Shown in pieces: positions 9,214 to 15,794 of a stretch of DNA of 33,041 nt; position 1 is the stretch's first letter, and each line of letters begins with the position of its first letter. The translations under genes and the position numbers were made by a program. The stretch is from a virus. Where the stretch lies: IMG/VR virus record IMGVR_UViG_3300017783_000103, positions 1 through 33,041 of that record, one strand, 5' to 3'. Under the pieces are notes generated by a model. It was not told the origin of the DNA. It worked only from the letters and a program-made list of their open reading frames with translations, and searched no databases.

Positions 9214-9635
9214 TCCCAACTAACAAACTCTAACCAACCTGCTACCCCTGAGGCTCGTTCGTTCTCCATACGTGCGGCCTCAGTTTTATAGTGTTTAGCG
9301 ATTAGCTTCTGTTCCTTGTTCATCCTCTTGCCGAGGTTGATGTCCTCTGCCTTTTCCCTGATCAACTCCAAGGCGCCTTCGCCATAGGTATCAATGTAGT
9401 GACGGACAAAGTAATCAGGGTTGCTACCGTACTTCTGGTGACAGCCGTAGCAGTGAGCAAAGGCATTCATGCCATCGTAACGGATTCCTTTTTTTGATCG
9501 GCTAAAGTAGTGGGAGCAGTGCAATCCTGTACTGTTTGACTCGTACTGTGCGCCACACCCCTGGCACTTGAAGTCGTTGCGTAGCCTGACGCATCTACTG
9601 AACCAATGATCTGCCGCTGTTCTTTTTAACTTCAC
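9210..9635 (-). CDS. ninG: NinG-like recombination nuclease (HNH-type zinc protein)
   Basis: The 141-residue protein carries the NinG signature. CQGCGAQY (about residues 20-27) is a zinc knuckle, followed by LHCSHYFSRSKKGIRYD and NAFAHCYGCHQKYG, giving paired Cys pairs and His residues typical of the HNH/Rap fold. Lambda NinG (Rap) is a structure-specific endonuclease that cuts branched recombination intermediates. The gene follows the NinB-like gene with a 4-base overlap, the same pairing as in the lambda nin region. That supports a role in resolving replication or recombination joints before packaging. Its 3' end overlaps the convergent late gene by four bases. Confidence 0.85.
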   Translation of the reverse strand: MKLKRTAADHWFSRCVRLRNDFKCQGCGAQYESNSTGLHCSHYFSRSKKGIRYDGMNAFAHCYGCHQKYGSNPDYFVRHYIDTYGEGALELIREKAEDINLGKRMNKEQKLIAKHYKTEAARMENERASGVAGWLEFVSWD

Positions 9636-10057
9636 TTCAATTCATCCTTTAGTTGTTGAGGGAATGGCACATAGACCTGCTTGTTCTCTGAGAGCCACCT
9701 AACAAGCACCTCAGCGGCTTCTGATAATTCAGCAGGGGTAAGCTTGGTGGTGGTCTCTTTGTTGAACATGGCCTTTGCAGTGGGCTTGTAGAGCATCTCC
9801 TTTACCAGCACCTCAGTAAACGGTATCTCAAAGTTATCACTGAATGGATGTCGCACCCAGTAGCCAGCATCGTTTAGCTCGATAGCTATCTGCCTGAACC
9901 ACAAGTGCATGGCGTTGTTCTGCCGGTCACTGCGTGTGGTGTCCTTAATCGAGTACATGACGTGCTTGCCATCCTCGTACTGCTTTTGCACGAAGCTAAT
10001 AAAAAACTTCAGCTTGTTTTTGTTATCGACTATCCAGCGATGTGCAGGGTCTGTCAT
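9632..10057 (-). CDS. ninB: NinB-like recombination protein
   Basis: A 141-residue protein with the core RSDRQNNAMHLWFRQIA (about residues 42-58), followed by helices ending in VYVPFPQ. This matches the NinB (lambda Orf) pattern of a polar SxxQN segment leading a helical domain. Lambda Orf binds single-stranded DNA and replaces RecFOR functions in phage recombination. It is translationally coupled to the NinG-like gene. GGAGA lies just upstream of ATG 10057, and the region upstream holds the inverted 9-bp arrays. NinB assignments are usually based on weak similarity, so confidence is moderate to high. Confidence 0.75.
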   Translation of the reverse strand: MTDPAHRWIVDNKNKLKFFISFVQKQYEDGKHVMYSIKDTTRSDRQNNAMHLWFRQIAIELNDAGYWVRHPFSDNFEIPFTEVLVKEMLYKPTAKAMFNKETTTKLTPAELSEAAEVLVRWLSENKQVYVPFPQQLKDELK

Positions 10058-10069
10058 ATTATCTCCATT

Positions 10070-10206
10070 CAGTTTGCCCAGTTTGCCCAGTTTGCCCAGA
10101 AATCCCCCAATGCCTTAGTTTTAGGGGGCGGGTTAGGTGGTAATCCCGCTAGGGGTGGGGGGTTAAACAAGGGCTTTAGGGGCTAACGGGGCATTCTGGG
10201 CATTCT
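10070..10206. repeat. Inverted arrays of a 9-bp unit (AGWWTGCCC)
   Basis: Three head-to-tail copies of AGTTTGCCC lie on the + strand at 10071-10097. Two copies of AGAATGCCC lie on the - strand at 10189-10206. They face each other across about 90 bases rich in G-runs (GGGGG, GGGTTAGG, GGGGTGGGGGG). No gene covers the 150-base gap 10058-10207. Iterated sites facing each other suggest binding sites for a regulator or replication initiator between an unknown gene and the ninB-like gene. Confidence 0.75.
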
Positions 10207-10207
10207 G

Positions 10208-10492
10208 TTAAAGCTTGTTTTGTATCCACTCGTTATATATTTGGTAATCTGACGGCCTTGACTGTCCGGCCTCATCAACACGCATGAGCCAATTTGCAGT
10301 TTCTTCACTAAGAATGCTTTCAGAAAACTCATGCCACATTCGCCTTGCTTCCCATGCGGCACGTCCATAAACATCGTCAAGGGGAAGCTCTTTATCTGTC
10401 TCCAGCACAATGTCAATTGCCTTTAAATAAAGCCTAAACTTTTCTTCTCTAAACTTAAGCTTTACTTGTTTTTTAAATTGATATTCGTTCAT
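10208..10492 (-). CDS. Unknown protein, 94 aa, helical
   Basis: I do not recognise this protein. It has a Lys-rich helical N-terminus (MNEYQFKKQVKLKFREEKFR) followed by amphipathic helices with the segment YGRAAWEARRMWHEFSESIL. AAGGAG lies upstream of ATG 10492, a good ribosome-binding site. It begins ten bases after the helicase-type ATPase stop and precedes the NinB/NinG pair, so it is likely part of the replication and recombination operon. Loader or DNA-binding accessory protein is a possible role by position only. An overlapping frame ending at 10183 lacks a good ribosome-binding site and is treated as spurious. Confidence 0.75.
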   Translation of the reverse strand: MNEYQFKKQVKLKFREEKFRLYLKAIDIVLETDKELPLDDVYGRAAWEARRMWHEFSESILSEETANWLMRVDEAGQSRPSDYQIYNEWIQNKL

Positions 10493-10502
10493 TTCGCTCT
10501 CC

Positions 10503-11657
10503 TTACATTGGGTTCCATCGGTAATACTTCTTTCCGTGTGCGCCTCTACGCTCCAGCGTGAGGTTGTTTCCCTTCAGAAGATCAATGCAGTTGCGAAGCA
10601 TCTTCCTTGTACAGCCGTTGGGATTCACCTCATGGTCGCTCAGCAGGTCAAACAACTCTGACTGCGCCCATAGCTTGCCTTCCTTCATCACACTACTCAG
10701 CAGGATGTACTCATCTTCGTACTTGGTCATGGCCTTGCCGATGTTGATTTGAGACTTCTGCTTCTCTTTTAGCTCGCTGATGTCATCGGTACTCATGAAC
10801 TGGACAGAATCCACGGACTCTTCGTAATGAACAACTGCGCTAGTTTGCTTGTACTTGAACCCACCCTCGAAGCTGATCTGACTACGATCTTTTTCATTGA
10901 TTACTAGAAGTTCTTGATAGGCGGCGAACTTATCGTTTACTGGGTCAAGGCCAAACATATTGTCTACGTCTGACTTCAGATCCCCTACACCTTCATAGAT
11001 CAAGCGACCGTCCATGCTTCTGTGCTTGTTGCAGTGGCCTAATAGAATGACTGTACCACCTGCCGCCGCAAACTCACGAAAAACGTGTAGCACGTCCCGC
11101 ATATCACCCTTGTTTAACACTGGCGCAAACTTCTTTAGCGTGTCACAGATGACGATCTTGCCATCGGCTTGACCCTCTTCGCGTATTGCACTGAGTAGCC
11201 GTAGCGCATCATCGGTGTTTCTCAGCATAGGATCTGGCGAGTTAGCCAAGGTGATCATGGTCATCCCGTGCTTCCTGCCCATCTTCGCCTTCTGGAGTAC
11301 ACCCTTAGCACCGTCGTCTTCGTTGAAATAGATCACGTCGGAACCTTTTATGAGGTTATTCCGAATGCTCTGAAATAGGTTGCCCAGTATCCATACTGTC
11401 TTACCTGCGCCGCTAGGTGCGTACACAAGGGTGACTGTGCCGGTCGTAATCATGCCTGGAATCACGTCTCGCTCTTTAGCAAGGCGCTCCTCCATCTCTT
11501 CAATGCGGTCATTGACTGCCGCGAACATGAGTTTTGATAGTGCTGATGACGTTCCGTTTTGGTGGGTGGCTCCGTTGATATTCGGGGTGGGTATTTGAGT
11601 GGGGTTTACTTGGATTTTATTGAGTTCTTCGCAGTACATTGCCCAATCATCCTGCAT
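10503..11657 (-). CDS. RecA-fold ATPase, RepA/DnaB-type helicase
   Basis: A 384-residue P-loop ATPase. Walker A is APSGAGKT (residues 80-87), and Walker B is the hydrophobic strand KIVICD ending at D172. The segment TVILLGHCNKH (about 202-212) is the sensor-like strand of RecA-fold ATPases. This arrangement, with the fold starting near residue 60 and a C-terminal winged-helix-like region (about 300-384), matches AAA_25/RepA-like hexameric helicases used in phage replication. It lies alone with NinB/NinG and faces the annealing-type protein across a regulatory gap. With no DNA polymerase or primase recognised, it is the best candidate for the phage replication helicase. AAGGAG precedes ATG 11657. 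Confidence 0.85.
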   Translation of the reverse strand: MQDDWAMYCEELNKIQVNPTQIPTPNINGATHQNGTSSALSKLMFAAVNDRIEEMEERLAKERDVIPGMITTGTVTLVYAPSGAGKTVWILGNLFQSIRNNLIKGSDVIYFNEDDGAKGVLQKAKMGRKHGMTMITLANSPDPMLRNTDDALRLLSAIREEGQADGKIVICDTLKKFAPVLNKGDMRDVLHVFREFAAAGGTVILLGHCNKHRSMDGRLIYEGVGDLKSDVDNMFGLDPVNDKFAAYQELLVINEKDRSQISFEGGFKYKQTSAVVHYEESVDSVQFMSTDDISELKEKQKSQINIGKAMTKYEDEYILLSSVMKEGKLWAQSELFDLLSDHEVNPNGCTRKMLRNCIDLLKGNNLTLERRGAHGKKYYRWNPM

Positions 11658-11734
11658 TGGTGTCTCCTTTTTTGGCCCAGAAAGCCTTTAACTTTGGCCT
11701 AGTTTTTCCTAACTGTCAAACATGATCTGACTGT

Positions 11735-11784
11735 TGTTACAAATGTTTACAGATGTTTACATCTTTATACAACTTTAGTACACT
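11735..11784 (+). promoter_or_regulatory. Sigma70-type promoter overlapping TGTTTACA operator repeats
   Basis: TTTACA (11756-11761), a 17-base spacer and TACACT (11779-11784) form a reasonable sigma70 promoter for the rightward gene at 11818. The -35 box is the end of the second of two direct TGTTTACA repeats (11744-11751, 11754-11761). A weaker TGTTACA lies at 11735-11741. GATGT..ACATC at 11752-11763 is also an inverted repeat. Overlap of repeats with the -35 box suggests repression by a bound regulator. A TTGACA box on the minus strand (11714-11719) may serve the divergent helicase gene, but I see no convincing -10. Confidence 0.55.
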
Positions 11785-11817
11785 CCATTACATCTCAACA
11801 CAACAAAGGAGAGAGAG

Positions 11818-12423
11818 ATGACAGGAACCGTCAAGATTCATGGCAAGGAATACAAGACTGTAGCCTTGCGTATTCAGGAGTTCAGGGAGAAGCATCCCGA
11901 CTTCACCATTCAGACAGAGCTGGTTGAGGCTAACGATACCTTGGTCGTCATGAAAGCCACGATATCTGCCGGTGGCATGGTCATTGCCACAGGCTATGCC
12001 GAAGAGGTTAGGACAGCCAGCAAGATCAACCGCACTTCAGCGTTAGAGAATGCAGAGACCAGCGCAGTAGGAAGAGCCTTGGCGTTCTTTGGATTGGGTG
12101 GCTCTGAAATAGCCTCAGCGGATGAGGTGGCCAACGCTATCAGTCAGCAGAATAGTCAAGGTTCCAACGAGGAAATGGAAAGGCTGGTGGCCCATAACGA
12201 AGCATGGCGAAACAACTCAGCCTCAATCTACTTCATCAAAGAGTACATCAACATGGATGAGCCTAAGTGGGAGAACGTGGCTGAAGCATGGGCTGAGATT
12301 CCAAATGAAGACAAGCAAGCCTTGTGGCTGGCTCCTTCAAAGGGCGGGGTATTTACTACGGCTGAACGTGCCGCGCTCAAATCCGATGAGTTCAATGCCG
12401 CAAGAAAAGTAATGGGAGAGTAA
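11818..12423 (+). CDS. Single-strand annealing recombinase-type protein (ERF/Rad52-like)
   Basis: A 201-residue protein with a short beta-rich N-terminal half (VKIHGKEYKTVALRIQEFRE, then LVVMKATI). The diagnostic helix RTSALENAETSAVGRALAF (about residues 72-90) follows, then FGLGGSEIASADEVANAI. In ERF and related phage annealing proteins this S/T-x-x-E-x-E-T-x-x-x-GRAL helix is conserved. The C-terminal third is acidic and probably disordered. Such proteins anneal complementary strands during recombination-dependent replication. The gene has a strong purine-rich ribosome-binding site (AAGGAGAGAGAG) and its own promoter. The exact subfamily (ERF, DdrA, Rad52-like) cannot be decided here. Confidence 0.7.
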   Translation: MTGTVKIHGKEYKTVALRIQEFREKHPDFTIQTELVEANDTLVVMKATISAGGMVIATGYAEEVRTASKINRTSALENAETSAVGRALAFFGLGGSEIASADEVANAISQQNSQGSNEEMERLVAHNEAWRNNSASIYFIKEYINMDEPKWENVAEAWAEIPNEDKQALWLAPSKGGVFTTAERAALKSDEFNAARKVMGE

Positions 12424-12425
12424 CC

Positions 12426-12698
12426 ATGAGTGAAGAGAAAGTGTTTGTTGATGGCATGATCATCAAAAGCAAGTCAGAAGGCACACCGGACTGGGTGAAA
12501 GAGAAGATCTCTCTCAAGCTCGATGAGTTTGGTGCATGGGTTGCCGCACAGAAAAAGGCAGAGCCTGACCTTGAATGGATCAACATTGACATCAAGCAGT
12601 CTCAGGGTGGCAAGCTGTACGCAGAGCGCGATATGTGGAAGCCGCAAAAGCAAGAGAAGCCCAAAGATGATTCAATGCCGGAGTGGATGAAAGGTTAA
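12426..12698 (+). CDS. Small protein co-expressed with the annealing protein, 90 aa
   Basis: It starts two bases after the annealing-protein stop, so the two genes share a transcript. The sequence shows MIIKSKSEGTPDWVKEKISL, then LDEFGAWVAAQ, then EWINIDIKQSQGGKLYAERD, and ends in a charged, Pro/Lys-rich tail (EKPKDDSMPEWMKG). The pattern of beta strands around WINIDIKQS followed by a disordered acidic C-terminus could fit a ssDNA-binding or annealing partner, and position supports that. No family is confirmed. A terminator hairpin follows at 12732. Confidence 0.75.
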   Translation: MSEEKVFVDGMIIKSKSEGTPDWVKEKISLKLDEFGAWVAAQKKAEPDLEWINIDIKQSQGGKLYAERDMWKPQKQEKPKDDSMPEWMKG

Positions 12699-12731
12699 GT
12701 CCGTTGGTCTGGTTCCGTACCAACGTCCATT

Positions 12732-12756
12732 GCCCCGTTTAGTGCGGGGCTTTTTT
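12732..12756 (+). terminator. Rho-independent terminator after the recombination pair
   Basis: GCCCCG (12732-12737), a seven-base loop and CGGGGC (12745-12750) form a six-pair GC-rich stem followed by TTTTTT. A second stem, GTTGGT/ACCAAC, lies just upstream (about 12703-12725). The U-tract runs directly into AGGAGA, the ribosome-binding site of the next gene, so read-through would be needed to express it unless another promoter exists. Confidence 0.85.
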
Positions 12757-12767
12757 AGGAGATTAAA

Positions 12768-12950
12768 ATGACAGAGCAAACTGAATACCTGTACTACCGC
12801 GACCTGTTTGACATCTTCAAGGTGTACCAGGTGCCAAAGCTGATCCGTATTCTCGATGAGCAAGGCATTAATTACTTCAAGGATGCCAGCGAGAAACCCT
12901 TTACAACAAGGGCCGCTATCGATGGTGCGTTAGAAGGGGGCAGTAATTAG
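12768..12950 (+). CDS. Small DUF4224-like protein, 60 aa
   Basis: The core is YYRDLFDIFKVYQVPKLIRI, then LDEQGINYF, then KPFTTRAAIDGAL. This resembles the DUF4224 pattern of a helix-turn-helix-like segment, an L-x-x-x-G-I strand and a P-x-x-T/R-A tail. Members are small phage proteins often found near recombination or excision genes. Their function is not established as far as I know. The start is supported by AGGAGA six bases upstream of ATG 12768. It could act as a small DNA-binding regulator, but the sequence alone does not prove this. Confidence 0.6.
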   Translation: MTEQTEYLYYRDLFDIFKVYQVPKLIRILDEQGINYFKDASEKPFTTRAAIDGALEGGSN

Positions 12951-12952
12951 TC

Positions 12953-13144
12953 ATGAGTAAAGTCTATCGAATATCAAACTCGCAAAATAACACTCTGGCA
13001 TTGATTGAGTTTGTTGAAATTCCTACTGAAGACGACATTCAAGATATCCTTGAGGGCTTCTTTGAGTTCTGGCATGACGCCGATGGGTGGCAGAGAATCC
13101 ATGACGGAGAAGAAGGGGTGCAGGAAATGCATCTTGATCTCTAA
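12953..13144 (+). CDS. Unknown acidic protein, 63 aa
   Basis: I do not recognise this protein. It is acidic, with TLALIEFVEIPTEDDIQDIL, then EGFFEFWHDADGWQRIHDGE, and reads as a small alpha/beta domain. Composition is regular and the gene starts two bases after the preceding stop, so it probably belongs to the same short transcript. It is the last rightward gene before the convergent leftward accessory block. The following 78 bases contain short GC stems but no T-tract terminator and no recognisable RNA gene. Confidence 0.65.
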   Translation: MSKVYRISNSQNNTLALIEFVEIPTEDDIQDILEGFFEFWHDADGWQRIHDGEEGVQEMHLDL

Positions 13145-13222
13145 GTAAGGGTGCCGCGATTTCGTCTACCGGAACGCGGCCAACCGGCCAACAGGCAAGA
13201 GAATGCCTTAGACTGCATCATC

Positions 13223-13507
13223 TTAGCAGTCACCATGCTCTCTTATGTACTGTTTTTCGTATCGGCAGTCTTGATAACCCTGCATATACGCATCAGACGT
13301 ACATAGATTCGAGCGATTCTTCATGCAATCAGACCAGCCATGCTTGTAATCACGCTCGATCATGTCGAGATAATCGTTCATGTAGAACTCGCACGATCCT
13401 AGTTCTGGTTTCTGATCTACTTCATTGACTACCTTGATGTCTCTTAACATCTGAAGCGACTGCTCCAGCGAATCCATCGGTAGTTCCTTTGGTGCTTTAA
13501 ACTTCAT
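13223..13507 (-). CDS. Unknown Cys/Tyr-rich protein, 94 aa
   Basis: I do not recognise this protein. It is the last gene of the leftward accessory block. It has four Cys residues (GSCEFYMNDYLDMIERDY, SDCMKN, LCTSDAY, YQDCRYEKQYI), plus a final HGDC. The pattern YKHGWSDC followed by YMQGYQDC is a duplicated aromatic-G-W/Y-x-D-C unit. ATG 13507 is preferred over an ATG 24 bases upstream, because it starts the conserved-looking segment and gives a short overlap with the upstream gene. The repeated unit suggests a small helical hairpin module seen in many phage proteins. Confidence 0.65.
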   Translation of the reverse strand: MKFKAPKELPMDSLEQSLQMLRDIKVVNEVDQKPELGSCEFYMNDYLDMIERDYKHGWSDCMKNRSNLCTSDAYMQGYQDCRYEKQYIREHGDC

Positions 13508-13802
13508 AGTGGTGCAACCTCTCGCATACATCTTGATTGTTAATAATTTCGTAGCCGTTCCATGTGCAACTAACTGGCTCTATCCACGTGTGCGGCAGTG
13601 TCGCCACGTTCCCGTGAAACTCAGTCGTATCCCAATCTTGATGTAGGATTTCATCGTGTTGTATCTCATCTGCATCAACGATCAGTGACGCGACTCCTGT
13701 CTTGCGGTCGAAGTCATCGATCTGTGCGCCCATGAAGTCGTCAGCGTCGTCATGTACAAGCGCCACGATGTTGATTAGTGCTTTACCTCTTGGTAGGTTC
13801 AT
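13497..13802 (-). CDS. Unknown acidic protein, 101 aa
   Basis: I do not recognise this protein. It is acidic and shows a likely beta-rich N-terminal part (GKALINIVALVHDDADDFMG, then AQIDDFDRKTGVASLIVDAD) and a His-rich segment (EIQHDEILHQDWDTTEFHG). It overlaps the preceding gene by about 20 bases and the following gene by 11, as expected for tightly packed phage operons. The several Asp/His pairs could bind metal, but no known catalytic pattern is evident. Confidence 0.65.
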   Translation of the reverse strand: MNLPRGKALINIVALVHDDADDFMGAQIDDFDRKTGVASLIVDADEIQHDEILHQDWDTTEFHGNVATLPHTWIEPVSCTWNGYEIINNQDVCERLHHYEV

Positions 13803-13977
13803 CGCCCTGCTTCCTTTTTATGTAGTCCGTTATGGTCTCGTAGTGAGGGCCGGACTTGTAGCATCCGGCGATCTCTTCAGCGAACTTGTTTAACCCTTCA
13901 ACTGTGGGCCGCTCATCATCGAACTTGCACTTGTTGAAGTAGATTTGCAACAGTGTTTCGGGATATAGCCTTTCCAT
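13783..13977 (-). CDS. Unknown small protein, 64 aa
   Basis: I do not recognise this protein. The start at 13977 (MERLYPETLLQIYFNKCKFD) is chosen over one at 14019, because GGGGAGGA lies eight bases upstream of it, an unusually strong ribosome-binding site in this genome. The remainder is helical (EGLNKFAEEIAG and HYETITDYIKRKQGD). It overlaps the next gene by 20 bases. Confidence 0.7.
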   Translation of the reverse strand: MERLYPETLLQIYFNKCKFDDERPTVEGLNKFAEEIAGCYKSGPHYETITDYIKRKQGDEPTKR

Positions 13978-13996
13978 AAAGTCGTCCTCCCCTTCC

Positions 13997-14434
13997 TCAT
14001 TTGCAGAGGTTATGAGCAATGTTGTATTGGGGCTTGTAAGCCTTGATTAGCTTCTCTTCCCAGTGTCTAAGGCGTAGCTTCCTACATGACATGATGCGTA
14101 TATGCGTGAAGCGCTTGTCCTTCAGGTGTTGCGACATCCTTGCATACGGGTTGATAGACTGCCCAACATAGACCACCACATCATCACGAAATAAAAGATA
14201 AATCGACGGCCTTGCTAGGTCTGTCACCCTTACTTCCTTGCGATGGCGACGGGTAGTCTCCGAGGGAGGCCACATCTTGCTGAGATTCTCTCGACAGATA
14301 CGACGGCGGGCCTGCTTTCCAGTCTCTACAATACGACGGGGCGGTGTAAAAACACGGAAGCCCGTGTTTGAACCTTTGCCGCCGACATTTACCCAGCCGC
14401 CAGAAGTAGAAGAGGAGTCAAGAAAGATATTCAT
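13997..14434 (-). CDS. GIY-YIG family endonuclease
   Basis: The C-terminal half carries the GIY-YIG fold: SIYLLF (residues 77-82, the GIY position), VVVYVGQS (87-93, the YIG position), ARMSQH with Arg99 and His103, WEEKLI with the catalytic-position Glu around 126-127, and YKPQYN ending at Asn138. The first ~70 residues are basic and without a recognised domain. They may bind DNA. Such enzymes are either free-standing homing endonucleases or nucleases acting on host DNA. It lies among accessory genes with no intron visible, so the target is unknown. It abuts the next gene without a gap. Confidence 0.85.
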   Translation of the reverse strand: MNIFLDSSSTSGGWVNVGGKGSNTGFRVFTPPRRIVETGKQARRRICRENLSKMWPPSETTRRHRKEVRVTDLARPSIYLLFRDDVVVYVGQSINPYARMSQHLKDKRFTHIRIMSCRKLRLRHWEEKLIKAYKPQYNIAHNLCK

Positions 14435-14764
14435 CTACGCCTCCCCGATCTCTTTCTTCAGCCAAACAATGTTGTTCTTTATTTCGATCTCAGTTCGCGC
14501 CATTTCATCGGTTTTATTTGGCACCCTTGACACTAAACTCGCTGATCGCTCCATCAGTTCGATGGCCTCACGGACGTGCTGGTTAGTCACTGCCTCTCTG
14601 TGCCTGTAGATATCAGGAAAGATCTGACGTGCAAGCTCCTGAATACCGCTCGCTGTAGCTGAGTCGTATCGAGAGTCTGAGCGCAGATGGTCAATTAGCA
14701 CCTCGATCTCAGCCTTGGTTAACTCAGGACACGCGGCAGATACATACTTAAAATCCCAACTCAT
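14435..14764 (-). CDS. Unknown helical protein, 109 aa
   Basis: I do not recognise this protein. It reads as mostly helical, with LTKAEIEVLIDHLRSDSRYD, then GIQELARQIFPDIYRHREAV, and a final helix (TEIEIKNNIVWLKKEIGEA). The leader upstream contains CAACAAAAGAGGGTAACA, the recurring purine-rich motif of this genome, and a palindrome at 14790 lies further upstream. This means the gene may have its own promoter inside the operon. The stop is directly followed by the GIY-YIG start. Confidence 0.65.
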   Translation of the reverse strand: MSWDFKYVSAACPELTKAEIEVLIDHLRSDSRYDSATASGIQELARQIFPDIYRHREAVTNQHVREAIELMERSASLVSRVPNKTDEMARTEIEIKNNIVWLKKEIGEA

Positions 14765-14789
14765 ATTGTTACCCTCTTTTGTTGATGTT

Positions 14790-14803
14790 TGTAAAAGTTT
14801 ACA
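14790..14803. promoter_or_regulatory. Palindromic TGTAAA-AG-TTTACA operator candidate
   Basis: A perfect 6-2-6 inverted repeat lies in the 43-base gap between two leftward genes. Its half-site TTTACA is the same as in the repeats in front of the annealing-protein gene (11744-11761), which suggests one regulator for both places. No -10/-35 pair is obvious beside it. Confidence 0.5.
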
Positions 14804-14807
14804 GAAG

Positions 14808-15002
14808 TTATTGATTCTGTTCCAGCTTTTCCTTTTTCATTTCAGCGACAATTAACCAAGCATCATCAAAATCAAACATCGCAGTGCCATTGCTCCGTTG
14901 TTGCATTCGTCGCCTTCTGAACTCCTCCCAGTCCAAGCGTGACGCATAGATTTCGTTATGCAACGTATCCCACTCGCAAACTATTGCACCCATCTTGCTC
15001 AT
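14808..15002 (-). CDS. Unknown small protein, 64 aa
   Basis: I do not recognise this protein. It has MSKMGAIVCEWDTLHNEIYA, a basic-acidic helical segment (WEEFRRRRMQQRSNG), then FDFDDAWLIVAEMKKEKLEQ. It starts with a 4-base ATGA overlap on the upstream gene, which strongly supports the start and implies translational coupling. Confidence 0.7.
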   Translation of the reverse strand: MSKMGAIVCEWDTLHNEIYASRLDWEEFRRRRMQQRSNGTAMFDFDDAWLIVAEMKKEKLEQNQ

Positions 15003-15172
15003 TTGTTTTTCTCCTGTTCGATTACCTTCGCGATCTCATCATCTGACATGCCGATGTCGATTGCTGACCAGATAAAGCCGACCTCATCCCATTGGTTAAT
15101 CAAGTGATGCTCGACCAGCGTCAAGAGATGCTCACCGACATCGCCTCGTGCGTACCACTCTGGCTCCATCAT
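14999..15172 (-). CDS. Unknown small protein, 57 aa
   Basis: I do not recognise this protein. The frame is open upstream to 15475, but the long version overlaps a well-formed gene in another frame, so the start at 15172 (MMEPEWYARGDVGEHLLTLV) is chosen. It is supported by a GGAGGGTGGA ribosome-binding site and an ATGATGA overlap with the preceding stop. The product is helical and acidic, ending in SAIDIGMSDDEIAKVIEQEK. Confidence 0.65.
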   Translation of the reverse strand: MMEPEWYARGDVGEHLLTLVEHHLINQWDEVGFIWSAIDIGMSDDEIAKVIEQEKNK

Positions 15173-15417
15173 TCCACCCTCCAGACCACCACACCTTCGG
15201 CAGTCGTTTGTGATTTGACCTTGTGGCCCAATGTAGTCGCCGCTGTGCGTAGACTTCGAGCCGCATTGCTTCGCGCTGTCTCGCCTTTTAGGAGTACGCC
15301 AGGGCCGTTTACCTCCATACCCTGGGCAATCTCTTTCCAGCGTCCTAACTTGCCGACTTTCTGCGTAGGCACCGGCACCCCCGTTTCTATTTCTACTGAC
15401 ACTTTTACACCTCCCAT
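15169..15417 (-). CDS. Small beta/alpha phage protein, 82 aa
   Basis: The sequence GVPVPTQKVGKLGRWKEIAQ, then GPGVLLKGETARSNAARSLR, then TTLGHKVKSQT, ending in VVVWRV, follows a pattern seen in many small phage proteins: a short proline-led segment, an exposed basic helix, then a C-terminal beta strand with V-W-R-V. Function is not established. It is a real gene, because it overlaps its neighbours in the ATGATGA style and its composition is regular. It is in a different frame from the spurious extension of the downstream gene. Confidence 0.7.
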   Translation of the reverse strand: MGGVKVSVEIETGVPVPTQKVGKLGRWKEIAQGMEVNGPGVLLKGETARSNAARSLRTAATTLGHKVKSQTTAEGVVVWRVE

Positions 15418-15794
15418 GTTTTGCTGATGTCTTCGAGACTCTCATCCCATAGCCACACTTCGAGACTGCCGCCATTTAAATCGCACAGCGAATAATCTCC
15501 GGCGCGTTCTGCTTCCTTGTAGCTGGGATATTCAGGGTCTGACGTGAACATCTCGCCGCCATCGCGGTCGATGACAGTAAAGCCGAATAACTCTTTAGAT
15601 CCCCATTGATCGGCCATAGCATCCGCTATGCCTTGGAATGTGGTGCTTCTGATCTTCCATCTGTCCGCGCTAGGCGGTAGGTAATGCAGTCTCTGCTGTT
15701 TATTCTTCGGTAGCTTGTCCATCTCTGCCTTGACGTTGTTTGTCTCAGTCAATGGCGGCAGATTGTGCAACCAAAGGCTTTTCGGCTTGCTCAT
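15405..15794 (-). CDS. Unknown protein, 129 aa
   Basis: I do not recognise this protein. The start MSKPKSLWLHNLPPL at 15794 is preferred over an upstream ATG at 15881 that would deepen the overlap with the preceding gene. Its middle (STTFQGIADAMADQWGSKEL, then FGFTVIDRDGGEMFTSD) and end (DYSLCDLNGGSLEVWLWDES) suggest a beta-rich small domain. It overlaps the preceding gene by 50 bases even with the shorter start, more than usual here, so the start remains uncertain. Confidence 0.6.
   Translation of the reverse strand: MSKPKSLWLHNLPPLTETNNVKAEMDKLPKNKQQRLHYLPPSADRWKIRSTTFQGIADAMADQWGSKELFGFTVIDRDGGEMFTSDPEYPSYKEAERAGDYSLCDLNGGSLEVWLWDESLEDISKTWEV

Noticed and set aside
9905-10186. Two + strand ORFs over the ninB-like gene
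   Set aside because: They are antisense to a recognised gene, and one shows FAQFAQFAQ from the 9-bp repeats.
10183-10416. Minus ORF ending in RMPRMPR
   Set aside because: It overlaps a better-supported gene and its end is only the translated 9-bp repeat.
13145-13222. Possible tRNA or structured RNA between convergent genes
   Set aside because: Short GC stems are present but there is no cloverleaf, anticodon arm or T-loop, and no T-tract for a terminator.
15173-15475. N-terminal extension of the gene at 14999
   Set aside because: It lies antiparallel in frame to a better-formed gene (15169-15417), and the start at 15172 has a strong ribosome-binding site.
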